From the NCBI GenBank assembly GCA_019634245.1, contig JAHQVR010000005.1, positions 1 to 33,237 of the forward strand: a stretch of DNA of 33,237 nt, in the 5' to 3' direction. The position numbers and the translations under genes were made by a program. Every line of letters begins with the position of its first letter. Position 1 is the stretch's first letter. Under the pieces are notes generated by a model. That model ran no database searches. It saw only the letters and a program-made list of their open reading frames with translations, and was not told where the DNA came from. The stretch is from Gammaproteobacteria bacterium. Its GTDB lineage: Bacteria > Pseudomonadota > Gammaproteobacteria > Granulosicoccales > Granulosicoccaceae. Positions 7,196 through 15,838 of the stretch are shown one piece after another.

Positions 7196-8344
7196 TTACT
7201 CCTCAATTGTTTTTTCCGCCTTAATCTCCTCGTTGTGCTCTCCCAGCTTTGGCGACCGCCGCCCCAGGTTAAGCGGTGTTTGGCTCATGGCTATGGGGGT
7301 GCGAACGCCGGGGATTCCATCAAGAGTGATAGCCATGTTGCGATGAACGAATTGAGGATCTGAAAAAACGTCAGCCACAGAATTTATGGGTCCGGCTGGC
7401 ACCGTTTGCTGTTCCAATAAGGTCAGTAATTCGGTGCGAGTATGTTCGCTGGTTTTGTTAGTTAATGCTTCTGTGAGCGCAACTCGATTTTCCACACGCA
7501 GTGCATTAGAGCTGAATCGTTCATCCACGGCTAAATCATTGAGCTGGAGTACCGCGCACAGCCGTTGAAACTGGGCATTGTTTCCCACCGCTATAATAAT
7601 GTGTCCATCGCTTGTCGGAAACACCTGATACGGCGCTATGTTGGGATGGTGGTTGCCCATGCGTTTTGGAGAGACACCACTGGCTAAAAAATTCATCGAC
7701 TGATTGGCTAAAACGCCTGTCATACAATCAAACAGGGACATGTCAATGAATTGCCCGGCACCGGTATTTTGCCGAACGCTCAGTGCAGCTTGAATGGCAA
7801 TGACACCGTAGAGTCCGGTGAATACATCAGCGAAGGCAACCCCCATTTTTTGTGGTTCGCCCGTCGCCTCACCATTTAAATCCATGATACCGCTCATACC
7901 TTGAATCATGAAGTCATACCCGGCGCGATTGGCGTAGGGACCGGTCTGGCCAAATCCGGTGACAGAACAATAAACAACGCCAGGGTTGTTTTTGGACACT
8001 GAGGCGTAGTCCAATTCAAACTGCTTCAGCCCGCCGACTTTAAAGTTCTCAATAACCACATCAGCGTCTTGCATCAGTCTTTGCACCAAGCTGAGGTCGT
8101 CTGGGTTTTTTAAGTCTGCAGCCAGGGAACGCTTACCGCGGTTGGCGCAGTGGAAGTAAGCAGCGGATTGTTCGCCTTCAATATCGATGTACGGTGGACC
8201 CCACTGTCTGGTGTCATCTCCGTGTGGACTTTCGACTTTAATGACATCGGCGCCCAGGTCTGCCAGCGTTTGCCCTATCCAAGGGCCAGCCAGTATCCGT
8301 GCAAGTTCAACGACTTTTAAGCCTTTAAGGGCAGGGGTGTTCAT
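7196..8344 (-). CDS. Class III (CaiB/BaiF) CoA-transferase
   Basis: Transfers CoA between carboxylic acids through an aspartyl intermediate. The N-terminus LKGLKVVELARILAGPW and LADLGADVIKVE is typical of the family, and the catalytic Asp is Asp206 in DMSLFD. The GYDFMIQGMSG segment is also conserved. At 382 residues it is the normal length. It starts 7 bases after the M24 hydrolase stop, with AGGA ahead of the ATG, and is the last gene of a four-gene minus-strand operon. Its acid substrate is not deducible; relatives include formyl-, succinyl-, glutarate- and hydroxymethylglutarate-CoA transferases. Context suggests it activates an acid released in the same catabolic route. Confidence 0.93.
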   Translation of the reverse strand: MNTPALKGLKVVELARILAGPWIGQTLADLGADVIKVESPHGDDTRQWGPPYIDIEGEQSAAYFHCANRGKRSLAADLKNPDDLSLVQRLMQDADVVIENFKVGGLKQFELDYASVSKNNPGVVYCSVTGFGQTGPYANRAGYDFMIQGMSGIMDLNGEATGEPQKMGVAFADVFTGLYGVIAIQAALSVRQNTGAGQFIDMSLFDCMTGVLANQSMNFLASGVSPKRMGNHHPNIAPYQVFPTSDGHIIIAVGNNAQFQRLCAVLQLNDLAVDERFSSNALRVENRVALTEALTNKTSEHTRTELLTLLEQQTVPAGPINSVADVFSDPQFVHRNMAITLDGIPGVRTPIAMSQTPLNLGRRSPKLGEHNEEIKAEKTIEE

Positions 8345-8351
8345 TGTTTTC

Positions 8352-9542
8352 CTATCTTACAATCGGTAGGTCGCGAGGTGCACGCTGGGTTAACAACTCC
8401 GCACCGGTTTCCGTTATCACAATATTCTCTTCGTGCACCATCATTTTACCTGGCGCGTAGGAGTAGCCGGGCTCCAGTGTTAACACCATATTCGGTTCCA
8501 GTACACAACGATCAAACTCCGTCAAAGAGGGGGGTTCCGTTAACTGCATACCCAGACCATGGCCTAATCGTCCCACTGAATTATTGTTTTTTTGATGGGG
8601 TCGCATTACCGCACTCATAGCCTCACACAGCTCTGCACAGCTGATTCCAGGTTTTGCCGTTGTCAGCCCCACTTCGGTAGCATCCCAGACTATTTGGTGT
8701 GCCTCAACGGCCGCTATCGCTTGAGCGTCGGCTCTGCCACCGATTAAAAAGTTTCGGTCAAAATCGCAAAAATACCCATCCCAGACGCAACCGGTATCGA
8801 GAATGAGCACGTCACCCTCGGCAAGCTCATGGGAGGTCGGTGGCGAGATAATATCGTCATAACCGCCTTGATCAGCGCTGCCCACCAGATAGGTTGTGTC
8901 GTCAACACCGGCGGCCAGGCAGGCTAATTTAAACCTTCGGAACACCTCGATGGTAGTCAGTCCGACTTCCAGGTGATGGGGTAGTTCGGCAAAAGCGTTG
9001 GACGCCATTGCACAGACCGTTCGAATTTTAGCGATTTCGTTGGCCGATTTTATTTGGCGTTGCTTAATGATCAAAGCGCCTGCATCGACATACTTGCAGC
9101 CGGTAGTGCGATTTTTTAAAGATTCGAACTCTGATAAGGGCAGTCTTAGTTGTGTCTCTCGGCACATTGGAGTACCGATATATCCCTTTGAGCCAGCGAT
9201 CTCCATCAAGGTGTCGGCAAGCAAACCAATGCCATCGTCTGTTGGGTGTGGCGATGACCATGTTCGAATATCGTCTAACCAGGTGTTTTGCATGCAGGCT
9301 TTTCCAATGCTGGGAATAACAGCAATCGGTTTTCCTGAAACAGGAATGCATAGAAACCAGGGCCGGGTAGGGCTTTGCCAAAACTGTGTATGAAAGCCGC
9401 TGTAGTAACGTACATCTGCTTCCGTGGTCAGTAGCACCACATCGATCTCATGCTCTTGCATGGCTTGTTGTAAGCCGTGCGTCCGCAACGCAAATTCTTG
9501 CTTAGGAAAACCTCTGTGGAGATTTGTGGCGGTAGTGCTCAC
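8352..9542 (-). CDS. M24 family metallohydrolase (Xaa-Pro peptidase / ectoine hydrolase-like)
   Basis: A pita-bread fold dinuclear metal hydrolase. Residues 1-160 form the creatinase-type N-terminal domain (VRYYSGF). The catalytic domain keeps all five expected metal ligands: Asp249 and Asp260 (DTGCVWDGYFCD), His328 (LGHGLG), Glu357 (LTLEPGY) and Glu371 or 372 (VHEEN). Start is GTG at 9542, overlapping the TGA of the upstream ammonia-lyase. The family covers proline peptidases, creatinase and the ectoine ring hydrolase DoeA. The neighbouring diaminopropionate lyase-like gene favours a small nitrogenous substrate over peptides, but that is inference. Catalytic class secure, substrate unknown. 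Confidence 0.9.
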   Translation of the reverse strand: MSTTATNLHRGFPKQEFALRTHGLQQAMQEHEIDVVLLTTEADVRYYSGFHTQFWQSPTRPWFLCIPVSGKPIAVIPSIGKACMQNTWLDDIRTWSSPHPTDDGIGLLADTLMEIAGSKGYIGTPMCRETQLRLPLSEFESLKNRTTGCKYVDAGALIIKQRQIKSANEIAKIRTVCAMASNAFAELPHHLEVGLTTIEVFRRFKLACLAAGVDDTTYLVGSADQGGYDDIISPPTSHELAEGDVLILDTGCVWDGYFCDFDRNFLIGGRADAQAIAAVEAHQIVWDATEVGLTTAKPGISCAELCEAMSAVMRPHQKNNNSVGRLGHGLGMQLTEPPSLTEFDRCVLEPNMVLTLEPGYSYAPGKMMVHEENIVITETGAELLTQRAPRDLPIVR

Positions 9543-10771
9543 AGCTGGCCACTGATAATACGCTGGTAGATAACCGGATCGGTCGCACCCTCACAACCAA
9601 ACAACAACACACGTGATGTTGAATCCAGCGACAACCGCTGCCTGAAACCGGGCTCGTTCATCGCTAACAGTGCGATCAAACCGGGTACGGCACATTCTCC
9701 GGCTTCAATAGATCGGCTGCCTCCATGACCTGCGGCGAGCAATCGCATGGCGTTGGGGACTTCAGTGTCTGGAATCGTTACCACAGCTGAGACACACTCT
9801 TTTAATACCTCATAAGCTAATAGAGATATTTCACCGCAGGATAGCCCCGCCATGATGGTTTCATGGATGACGTTGACTGTTTGGGGAGAACCTTGTCGCA
9901 GGCTTCTGATCACGCAGTCTGCATATTCAGATTCCACTACGATGAACCGTGGCGCTTGAGCGCCTAACTCGGAGACAAACGCCGCGCAGATCGCAGCGGC
10001 CAATCCACCCACACCTGCCTGTACCAATACATGTGTGGGCGGCGTGTCGACAGTATCGAGAATTTCAGCAACCATGGTGGTGTAGCCAGCCATCACCAGT
10101 CTGGGTACGTCGGTATAGCCAACGTAGGATGTATCAGAGATCACTTGCCATTCGTTCACTTTCGCATCGGCAGCACAACGTCGCACCGACTCATCGTAAT
10201 CTCCGTCGACGCGCACCACGCGTGCACCAAAATCAGAAACGGCCTGAGCTCGTTGATCGCTCACTTCCCTGTGAATGTAGATTTGGCACGCACAACCTGC
10301 TTGCTGCGCTCCCCAGGCTACTGAGCGTCCATGATTCCCATCGGTTGCAGAGACAACGGTTATTGACGCTGCCTCTGAGGCATAACGACCAGTGCGTACC
10401 TCTTCCATGGTGACGGTGGTGTTGAGCCTGTCGCTGAGTTCGCCTGCCAACCAACTGATCACTGCATAGGCTCCGCCTAACGCTTTAAAACTGCCTAAGC
10501 CAAATCGAGTTCCTTCGTCTTTGAACAGCACTTTATCCACGTTGGCTTGAGAGGCCACGAGTGGCAGTGGCACAAGCTCGGTCATCGCATAATTGGGCCA
10601 GGCCTGGATTTCTTGCTGTGCGGCCTGTAAAAAAGGCTTCGGGAAAAGCTGCTCAACACACGCAGTTGCGGCTGCAGAGACAGCGCCTGCATCGGGTTTT
10701 GTTAACTCGTCATTGAACCATGCGTCGACAATGTGTGCAGCGTTGGCCAATGGCTTTAGTGCCTGAGTCAT
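9539..10771 (-). CDS. Diaminopropionate ammonia-lyase-like PLP enzyme
   Basis: Fold type II PLP enzyme that probably eliminates ammonia from 2,3-diaminopropionate to give pyruvate. The PLP lysine is Lys96 in RFGLGSFKALGG, and the cofactor and active-site motifs SATDGNHGRSVAW and GYTDVPRLVMAGY match the YgeX-type ammonia-lyases better than threonine dehydratases. VQAGVGGLAAA is the glycine-rich phosphate loop. It has 410 residues, near the roughly 400 of YgeX. ATG at 10771 overlaps the TGA of the oxidoreductase (ATGA) and its own TGA overlaps the GTG of the M24 hydrolase, so translation is coupled both ways. A serine/threonine or hydroxyaspartate dehydratase activity cannot be excluded. Confidence 0.85.
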   Translation of the reverse strand: MTQALKPLANAAHIVDAWFNDELTKPDAGAVSAAATACVEQLFPKPFLQAAQQEIQAWPNYAMTELVPLPLVASQANVDKVLFKDEGTRFGLGSFKALGGAYAVISWLAGELSDRLNTTVTMEEVRTGRYASEAASITVVSATDGNHGRSVAWGAQQAGCACQIYIHREVSDQRAQAVSDFGARVVRVDGDYDESVRRCAADAKVNEWQVISDTSYVGYTDVPRLVMAGYTTMVAEILDTVDTPPTHVLVQAGVGGLAAAICAAFVSELGAQAPRFIVVESEYADCVIRSLRQGSPQTVNVIHETIMAGLSCGEISLLAYEVLKECVSAVVTIPDTEVPNAMRLLAAGHGGSRSIEAGECAVPGLIALLAMNEPGFRQRLSLDSTSRVLLFGCEGATDPVIYQRIISGQL

Positions 10772-11742
10772 GTGATTTGTTTTCCGATGGCAATCGCTGT
10801 TTGTAAGGCTCTTAATCCATCCTCTCCGGTGACCAATGGTGGTGAGTTGGTTTGTATGGCCCGTATGAAAGCCTCTATTTCAGCCAGGATTGCGTCGCCT
10901 TTTTCAAGCTGTGTGTTCTCACATTGTATGTGTGGTAGGTCATCGATCGCTGGTTGTGTTCGATCGACCACGCACACGCGGTTACTATTCTGCTGAAAGT
11001 CGACGGCTATGTATTTTTCTCTTTGAAACACTCTTATACGGCGCTCGCGCTTTTCACTGACGCGACTGGCTGTAACATTTGCCACACAGCCGTTGTCAAA
11101 TTCAAGCCTTACGTTTGCGATGTCAATCGCATCAGAGATGATAGCGGTGCCATTGGCGTGAATGGCTGAAACGTTGGCTTTGACTAAATTTAATATGATG
11201 TCGATATCGTGGATCATTAAATCGAGTACGACATTGACATCAGTTCCGCGGACGGTGTATGGCGCTAAGCGGTGTGATTCGATAAACGTGGGCGTTTGGA
11301 TTTGATCAGCCACTGCTAACAACGCTGGATTGAATCTTTCCAAATGGCCCACCTGCAACACTGCGTTGGTCGACCGGGCAATCGCGATGAGTTCCTCTGC
11401 TTCATCGGTTGTCACGGTCATGGGTTTTTCCACCAAGACACTGACACCGGCGGTTAAAAACTCCTTGGCGATTTTAAAGTGGGTGGTGGTTGGCGAGGCG
11501 ATACTGACGGCGTCTACGTCACTGAGTAGTGAGCGATAATCACTCAATGCAGTGGTGGATAACTTTTGTGCAACTTCATTGGCACGCGTCGCGTTTTTGT
11601 CAGCCACGGCCACAAGCTTTGTCTGTGGTAACGCCGCGTATTTTTGTGCGTGAAATTCGCCCAGGTAGCCAGCGCCAATAACGGCCGTTCGCAGTATTGA
11701 GTTGTCTGCGGTGCACAAGTCCTTGCTATCATTCTCGCCCAT
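10768..11742 (-). CDS. Gfo/Idh/MocA family oxidoreductase
   Basis: NAD(P)-dependent dehydrogenase. The N-terminal Rossmann domain has the nucleotide loop [12 protein letters not shown], and the family active-site motif EKP lies at residues 105-107 (LVEKPMTV), followed by GHLERFNP and a MIHDIDI histidine. It is 324 residues long. First gene of the minus-strand operon. The ATG at 11742 shares bases with the divergent rnhB ATG (CCATGG); an AAGG lies about ten bases upstream. Similar oxidoreductases occur beside lpxA/lpxB in several gammaproteobacteria, where GnnA-type enzymes oxidise UDP-GlcNAc, so it may be a relic of a lipid A cluster instead of a partner of the catabolic genes. No GnnB-like transaminase is present here. 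Confidence 0.88.
   Translation of the reverse strand: MGENDSKDLCTADNSILRTAVIGAGYLGEFHAQKYAALPQTKLVAVADKNATRANEVAQKLSTTALSDYRSLLSDVDAVSIASPTTTHFKIAKEFLTAGVSVLVEKPMTVTTDEAEELIAIARSTNAVLQVGHLERFNPALLAVADQIQTPTFIESHRLAPYTVRGTDVNVVLDLMIHDIDIILNLVKANVSAIHANGTAIISDAIDIANVRLEFDNGCVANVTASRVSEKRERRIRVFQREKYIAVDFQQNSNRVCVVDRTQPAIDDLPHIQCENTQLEKGDAILAEIEAFIRAIQTNSPPLVTGEDGLRALQTAIAIGKQIT
11702..11732 (+). promoter_or_regulatory. Candidate extended -10 promoter for rnhB-dnaE
   Basis: TTGTCT and the extended -10 TGCTATCAT, with 19 bases between hexamers. Transcription would start at about 11738-11740, right before the rnhB ATG, implying a nearly leaderless message; no Shine-Dalgarno precedes that ATG. It sits inside the divergent oxidoreductase gene. 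Confidence 0.3.
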
Positions 11743-12331
11743 GGTGGAGAGGCCTTATTCAGTAGCGGGTGTGGATGAAGTAGGGCGCGGTCCGCTGGCC
11801 GGTCCTGTTGTAGCTGCTGCGGTTATTCTAGACCCTGCACAGCCCATAAAGGGGCTTCTGGATTCGAAAGTTCTGAGTGAATCAAGAAGAGAAGAGCTGG
11901 ACGCTCAGATTCGAGATAAGGCGTTAGACTTTTGCGTTGCGCAAGCCTCGGTACAGGAAATAGATGCATTGAATATCCTGCACGCGAGTATGTTAGCAAT
12001 GCAGCGTGCCGTCCACGGTCTGGCTGCGCGGGCTGAATTGGTGCTGGTCGATGGCAATCGATGCCCGACGCTATCTCAAACGTGCCGAGCTATTGTTAAA
12101 GGTGATGCCAAAGTACAGTCAATAAGCGCCGCGTCCATCATTGCCAAAGTGTATCGAGATCGCATGATGGTCGAATTGCACAGTCTGTACCCAGAGTTCG
12201 GCTTCGATCGTCACAAAGGTTACCCTACCGCTGAACACCGACACGCTATTTCCGTCCACGGCATATTGCATGAACATCGGCGCTCGTTTGCTCCGGTAAA
12301 GGCCGCTACGCAGCTGTATGAGCATGAATAA
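11741..12331 (+). CDS. rnhB: Ribonuclease HII
   Basis: Cleaves the RNA strand of RNA-DNA hybrids and removes misincorporated ribonucleotides. The catalytic signature [13 protein letters not shown] is present, with further conserved motifs [17 protein letters not shown] and [10 protein letters not shown]. With the ATG at 11741 the protein is 196 residues, the normal size; an upstream in-frame TTG at 11702 would add 13 unsupported residues. It ends 6 bases before dnaE. This pairing is standard in gammaproteobacteria, but the lipid A genes usually upstream are replaced by a divergent operon. Confidence 0.95.
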   Translation: MVERPYSVAGVDEVGRGPLAGPVVAAAVILDPAQPIKGLLDSKVLSESRREELDAQIRDKALDFCVAQASVQEIDALNILHASMLAMQRAVHGLAARAELVLVDGNRCPTLSQTCRAIVKGDAKVQSISAASIIAKVYRDRMMVELHSLYPEFGFDRHKGYPTAEHRHAISVHGILHEHRRSFAPVKAATQLYEHE

Positions 12332-12337
12332 ACACTG

Positions 12338-15300
12338 ATGACACTCTCTTTCATACATTTAAGTGTCCATACAGAGTTTTCTCTGATCGACAGCACCGTG
12401 CGCATTAAGAAGCTCGCCGAAGAGGTGGCTAAAACTATGCCGGCGGTGGCAGTCACGGATCGGGATAATTTGTTTGCACTGGTTAAGTTTTATCGCGCTG
12501 CATTACATCAAGGCATTAAACCCTTAGCCGGTGCTGATGTCAGAATCTCCAGTGATGATCCGGAAGAATCTCCTTCACGAGCGTTGCTATTAGTGCAGAG
12601 CGACGTGGGTTACCAGCATTTGACTCGGCTTATATCCAAGGGTTATCTCGAAGGCCAGAAAACCCATGAGCCGGTGTTGGAGCGCAATTGGTTCGAAGAG
12701 CATAATGAGGGCTTGATAATGCTTTCCGGTGGCGTGGAAGGAGATGTCGCCCAGGCGTTGAAGCGAGGCCATGAAGACCAGGCCTCTGATCGAGCCAGGT
12801 TTTGGCAAGCACTGTTCGGGGATCGGTTTTATCTGGAAATTACTCGTACAGGCCGAGCATTTGAGGAGGCCTACATTCGACAGGCATGCCTGATCGGAAG
12901 CTCGCAGAGTATTCCTTTGGTCGCTACCAATGATGTTCGGTTCTTACACAAAGACGATTTTTCTGCGCATGAAACACGTTTGTGTATTCAAGGTAGTTAT
13001 GTTCTGGCTGATCCTAAAAGACCTAAACATGTCACCGAAGAGCAGTATTTAAAAACTCCTGAACAGATGGCTGCATTGTTCAAGGACATACCTTCAGCGC
13101 TTCAAAATTCTGTGGAAATCGCCAAGCGCTGCAATATGTCGTTGGCGTTGGGTCAGCCGGTGCTTCCCGACTTTCCTATTCCAACGGGCTACACCGAGAC
13201 TGAATTCTTTATCGAGGCATCGAAAGAAGGGCTCGAGGCTCGATTAGCTGTGCTTTTTGACAAAAGCGCGGATAACTTTCATCAGCTACGAGAACCCTAT
13301 GACGAGCGGCTCGAGCGCGAACTCAACGTCATCGCGCAGATGGGTTTCTCTGGTTATTTCCTGATCGTCGCAGATTTTATTCGCTGGAGTCGTGATAACG
13401 AAATTCCAGTCGGTCCTGGTCGTGGATCCGGGGCTGGGTCGGTGGTGGCCTATGCACTGGGGATAACTGACATCGATCCGTTGGCTTACGATTTATTGTT
13501 TGAGCGTTTCCTGAATCCAGAACGCGTGTCGATGCCCGATTTTGATATTGACTTTTGCATGGATGGGCGCGATCGCGTTATTCAATATGTATCGCAAAAG
13601 TATGGTTCGCAGCGCGTCTCGCAAATTATTACTTACGGCACGATGGCGGCACGGGCTGTAGTGAGAGACGTTGGCCGAGTGATGGGGCAAAGCTATGGTT
13701 TTGTCGACCGGATAGCGAAGATGGTGCCAAACGATATCGGGATGACGCTTGAAAAAGCAATGATCGAATCTGAAGATCTGCAAAAAGCCTATCGGGATGA
13801 GGAGGAGGTGACCAATATCTTGGATATGGCTTTTGCTCTGGAAGGCCTGGCGCGCAACTGTGGTAAGCACGCTGGTGGTGTTGTCATTGCGCCAACGGCA
13901 TTAACCGATTTCGCACCGCTGTACTGTGAAGCCGATGGCAGCGGGCTGGTCACACAGTTTGACAAAGACGACGCCGAAAGTGTCGGGTTGGTGAAGTTTG
14001 ATTTTCTCGGACTACGTACGTTGACGATTATCGACAACGCGGTAAAGGAGATTAACAAAACAACCGCTGAGCCTTTGGATATCACATTGCTGCCGTTGGA
14101 TGACGAACCCACCTATAAGCTAATGCAAAAGGCGTCTACGACGGCGGTGTTCCAGCTTGAATCGCCGGGTATGAAACGACTGATTGAGCGACTGCAGCCG
14201 AACAACTTTGAAGACATTATTGCACTGGTCGCTTTGTATCGACCCGGGCCGTTGCAATCGGGCATGGTCGATGACTTTATCGATCGCAAGCATGGTCGTA
14301 AAAAATTGGCCTGGCCTCACGAAAATTACCAGCTCGATTCACTGAAGCCCGTGCTAGAGCCCACTTACGGCGTAATACTCTATCAAGAACAGGTCATGAA
14401 AATTGCTCAAGTCATGGCTGGTTACTCGCTGGGAACGGCCGATATTCTGCGCCGTGCTATGGGTAAGAAAAAGCCTGAAGAGATGCGCAAACAACGCACG
14501 GTGTTTCTGGATGGTTGCGTGGCCAACGACATCGACAAGGATCTAGCCGGCAATATTTTCGATCTGGTAGAGAAGTTTGCTGGCTACGGATTTAATAAAT
14601 CGCATTCGGCCGCCTATGCACTGCTGTCTTATCAAACTGCCTGGCTAAAGCAGCATTATCCAGCGGCTTTTATGTCGGCAGTATTGTCTGCTGATATGGA
14701 CAACACCGATAAAGTGGTGGTGTTGATCGATGAGTGTAAAACGATTGGTTTGAAGGTAGTGCCACCTGACATTAACCAGTCCGCCGTGCGTTTCACCGTG
14801 CTCGATGATCAGACGGTGCTGTACGGATTGGGCGCTATCAAAGGGGTGGGTGAGGCGGCACTAGCGAGTGTGTTGGCCGAACGAGATAACCACGGTCCGT
14901 TCGCGAATTTAGACGAGTTGTGTCGGCGGGCAGATCCAGGGACTGTGAACAAACGCGTACTGGAGGCACTGGTCAAATCTGGAGCGGCCGATGCGTTAGG
15001 CCCCAATCGCGCTACTTTGTGGGAGCACTTGCCCAAAGCTCTACAAGGCGCTGAGCAAATGCATCGTGATCAAGCGGCAGGCCAGGTTGATCTATTCGGT
15101 TTGGCTGCCAGTGCAGAGGTTGTCGATTCCACAGCTGATGTTCTTGTGCGGGTAGAGGAGTGGCAAGAACGAGAACGGCTACGAGCCGAAAAAGAGACGC
15201 TGGGTTTGTATCTCAGTGGCCATCCCATCACAGCGCATTTGGATGAACTCGCCAAAATATCCCACGGAAGGCTTAAAGTCTTGTGTGCAAAAGCCGGCGG

Positions 15301-15838
15301 CGATAGCGGCCAACCTTCCTGGCGACAACGGGGTGTCCCGGTGGTGGCGGCTGGATTGATTATCGGTATCCGTTTTCGCGATTTCCAGGGAGGTAAAATG
15401 GGTTTCGTGACTTTGGACGACCAAAGTGGGCGTGTTGAAGTGACATTGCGTGGCGATGTGTTGGAGGCGAGTGGCCATCTTCTTAAAAGCGATGAAGTAT
15501 TGGTAGTAGATGGAGATATCAGCACGGACGATTTTAACGGCGGCTATAAGATTCGTGCGAAAGAGATCTACTCGCTGGAGTCAGCCCGTTCGCGCTTTGC
15601 GCGCCGGTTGGTGATCAATCTCTCGGCCAATCAGTGGCGTGATCGCGGCTTGGATGAATTAATCCGAACATTAGCCAGCTACTCAAGTGGCTCTACACCG
15701 GTGCTCTTCGAATACGATAACGGTCAGGCGAAGGTTACGATTCAGGCTGGCAAAGGGTGGCGTGTCCATCCCAAGCATGAGTTGCTCGATGATTTGTCAA
15801 AACTGACCGGGGAGAATAGTGTCGAGCTTATCTACTAA
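12338..15838 (+). CDS. dnaE: DNA polymerase III subunit alpha
   Basis: Catalytic subunit of the replicative polymerase. Order of domains: PHP domain at the N-terminus (FIHLSVHTEFSLID, its metal ligands partly degenerate), then the C-family polymerase core with GPGRGSGAGSVVAYALGITD and the catalytic aspartates in PDFDIDFC plus VKFDFLGLRT, then fingers and tandem helix-hairpin-helix, an OB fold (about residues 1000-1075) and a C-terminal tail. 1166 residues match E. coli DnaE (1160). No intein or truncation. Six bases separate it from rnhB, and its last 20 bases overlap the oxygenase gene. Confidence 0.98.
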   Translation: MTLSFIHLSVHTEFSLIDSTVRIKKLAEEVAKTMPAVAVTDRDNLFALVKFYRAALHQGIKPLAGADVRISSDDPEESPSRALLLVQSDVGYQHLTRLISKGYLEGQKTHEPVLERNWFEEHNEGLIMLSGGVEGDVAQALKRGHEDQASDRARFWQALFGDRFYLEITRTGRAFEEAYIRQACLIGSSQSIPLVATNDVRFLHKDDFSAHETRLCIQGSYVLADPKRPKHVTEEQYLKTPEQMAALFKDIPSALQNSVEIAKRCNMSLALGQPVLPDFPIPTGYTETEFFIEASKEGLEARLAVLFDKSADNFHQLREPYDERLERELNVIAQMGFSGYFLIVADFIRWSRDNEIPVGPGRGSGAGSVVAYALGITDIDPLAYDLLFERFLNPERVSMPDFDIDFCMDGRDRVIQYVSQKYGSQRVSQIITYGTMAARAVVRDVGRVMGQSYGFVDRIAKMVPNDIGMTLEKAMIESEDLQKAYRDEEEVTNILDMAFALEGLARNCGKHAGGVVIAPTALTDFAPLYCEADGSGLVTQFDKDDAESVGLVKFDFLGLRTLTIIDNAVKEINKTTAEPLDITLLPLDDEPTYKLMQKASTTAVFQLESPGMKRLIERLQPNNFEDIIALVALYRPGPLQSGMVDDFIDRKHGRKKLAWPHENYQLDSLKPVLEPTYGVILYQEQVMKIAQVMAGYSLGTADILRRAMGKKKPEEMRKQRTVFLDGCVANDIDKDLAGNIFDLVEKFAGYGFNKSHSAAYALLSYQTAWLKQHYPAAFMSAVLSADMDNTDKVVVLIDECKTIGLKVVPPDINQSAVRFTVLDDQTVLYGLGAIKGVGEAALASVLAERDNHGPFANLDELCRRADPGTVNKRVLEALVKSGAADALGPNRATLWEHLPKALQGAEQMHRDQAAGQVDLFGLAASAEVVDSTADVLVRVEEWQERERLRAEKETLGLYLSGHPITAHLDELAKISHGRLKVLCAKAGGDSGQPSWRQRGVPVVAAGLIIGIRFRDFQGGKMGFVTLDDQSGRVEVTLRGDVLEASGHLLKSDEVLVVDGDISTDDFNGGYKIRAKEIYSLESARSRFARRLVINLSANQWRDRGLDELIRTLASYSSGSTPVLFEYDNGQAKVTIQAGKGWRVHPKHELLDDLSKLTGENSVELIY
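15809..15814 (+). promoter_or_regulatory. Shine-Dalgarno deciding the GTG start of the oxygenase
   Basis: GGGGAG lies 4 bases before GTG 15819, within the end of dnaE. It supports the 20-base overlap and translational coupling over any later start. Confidence 0.6.
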
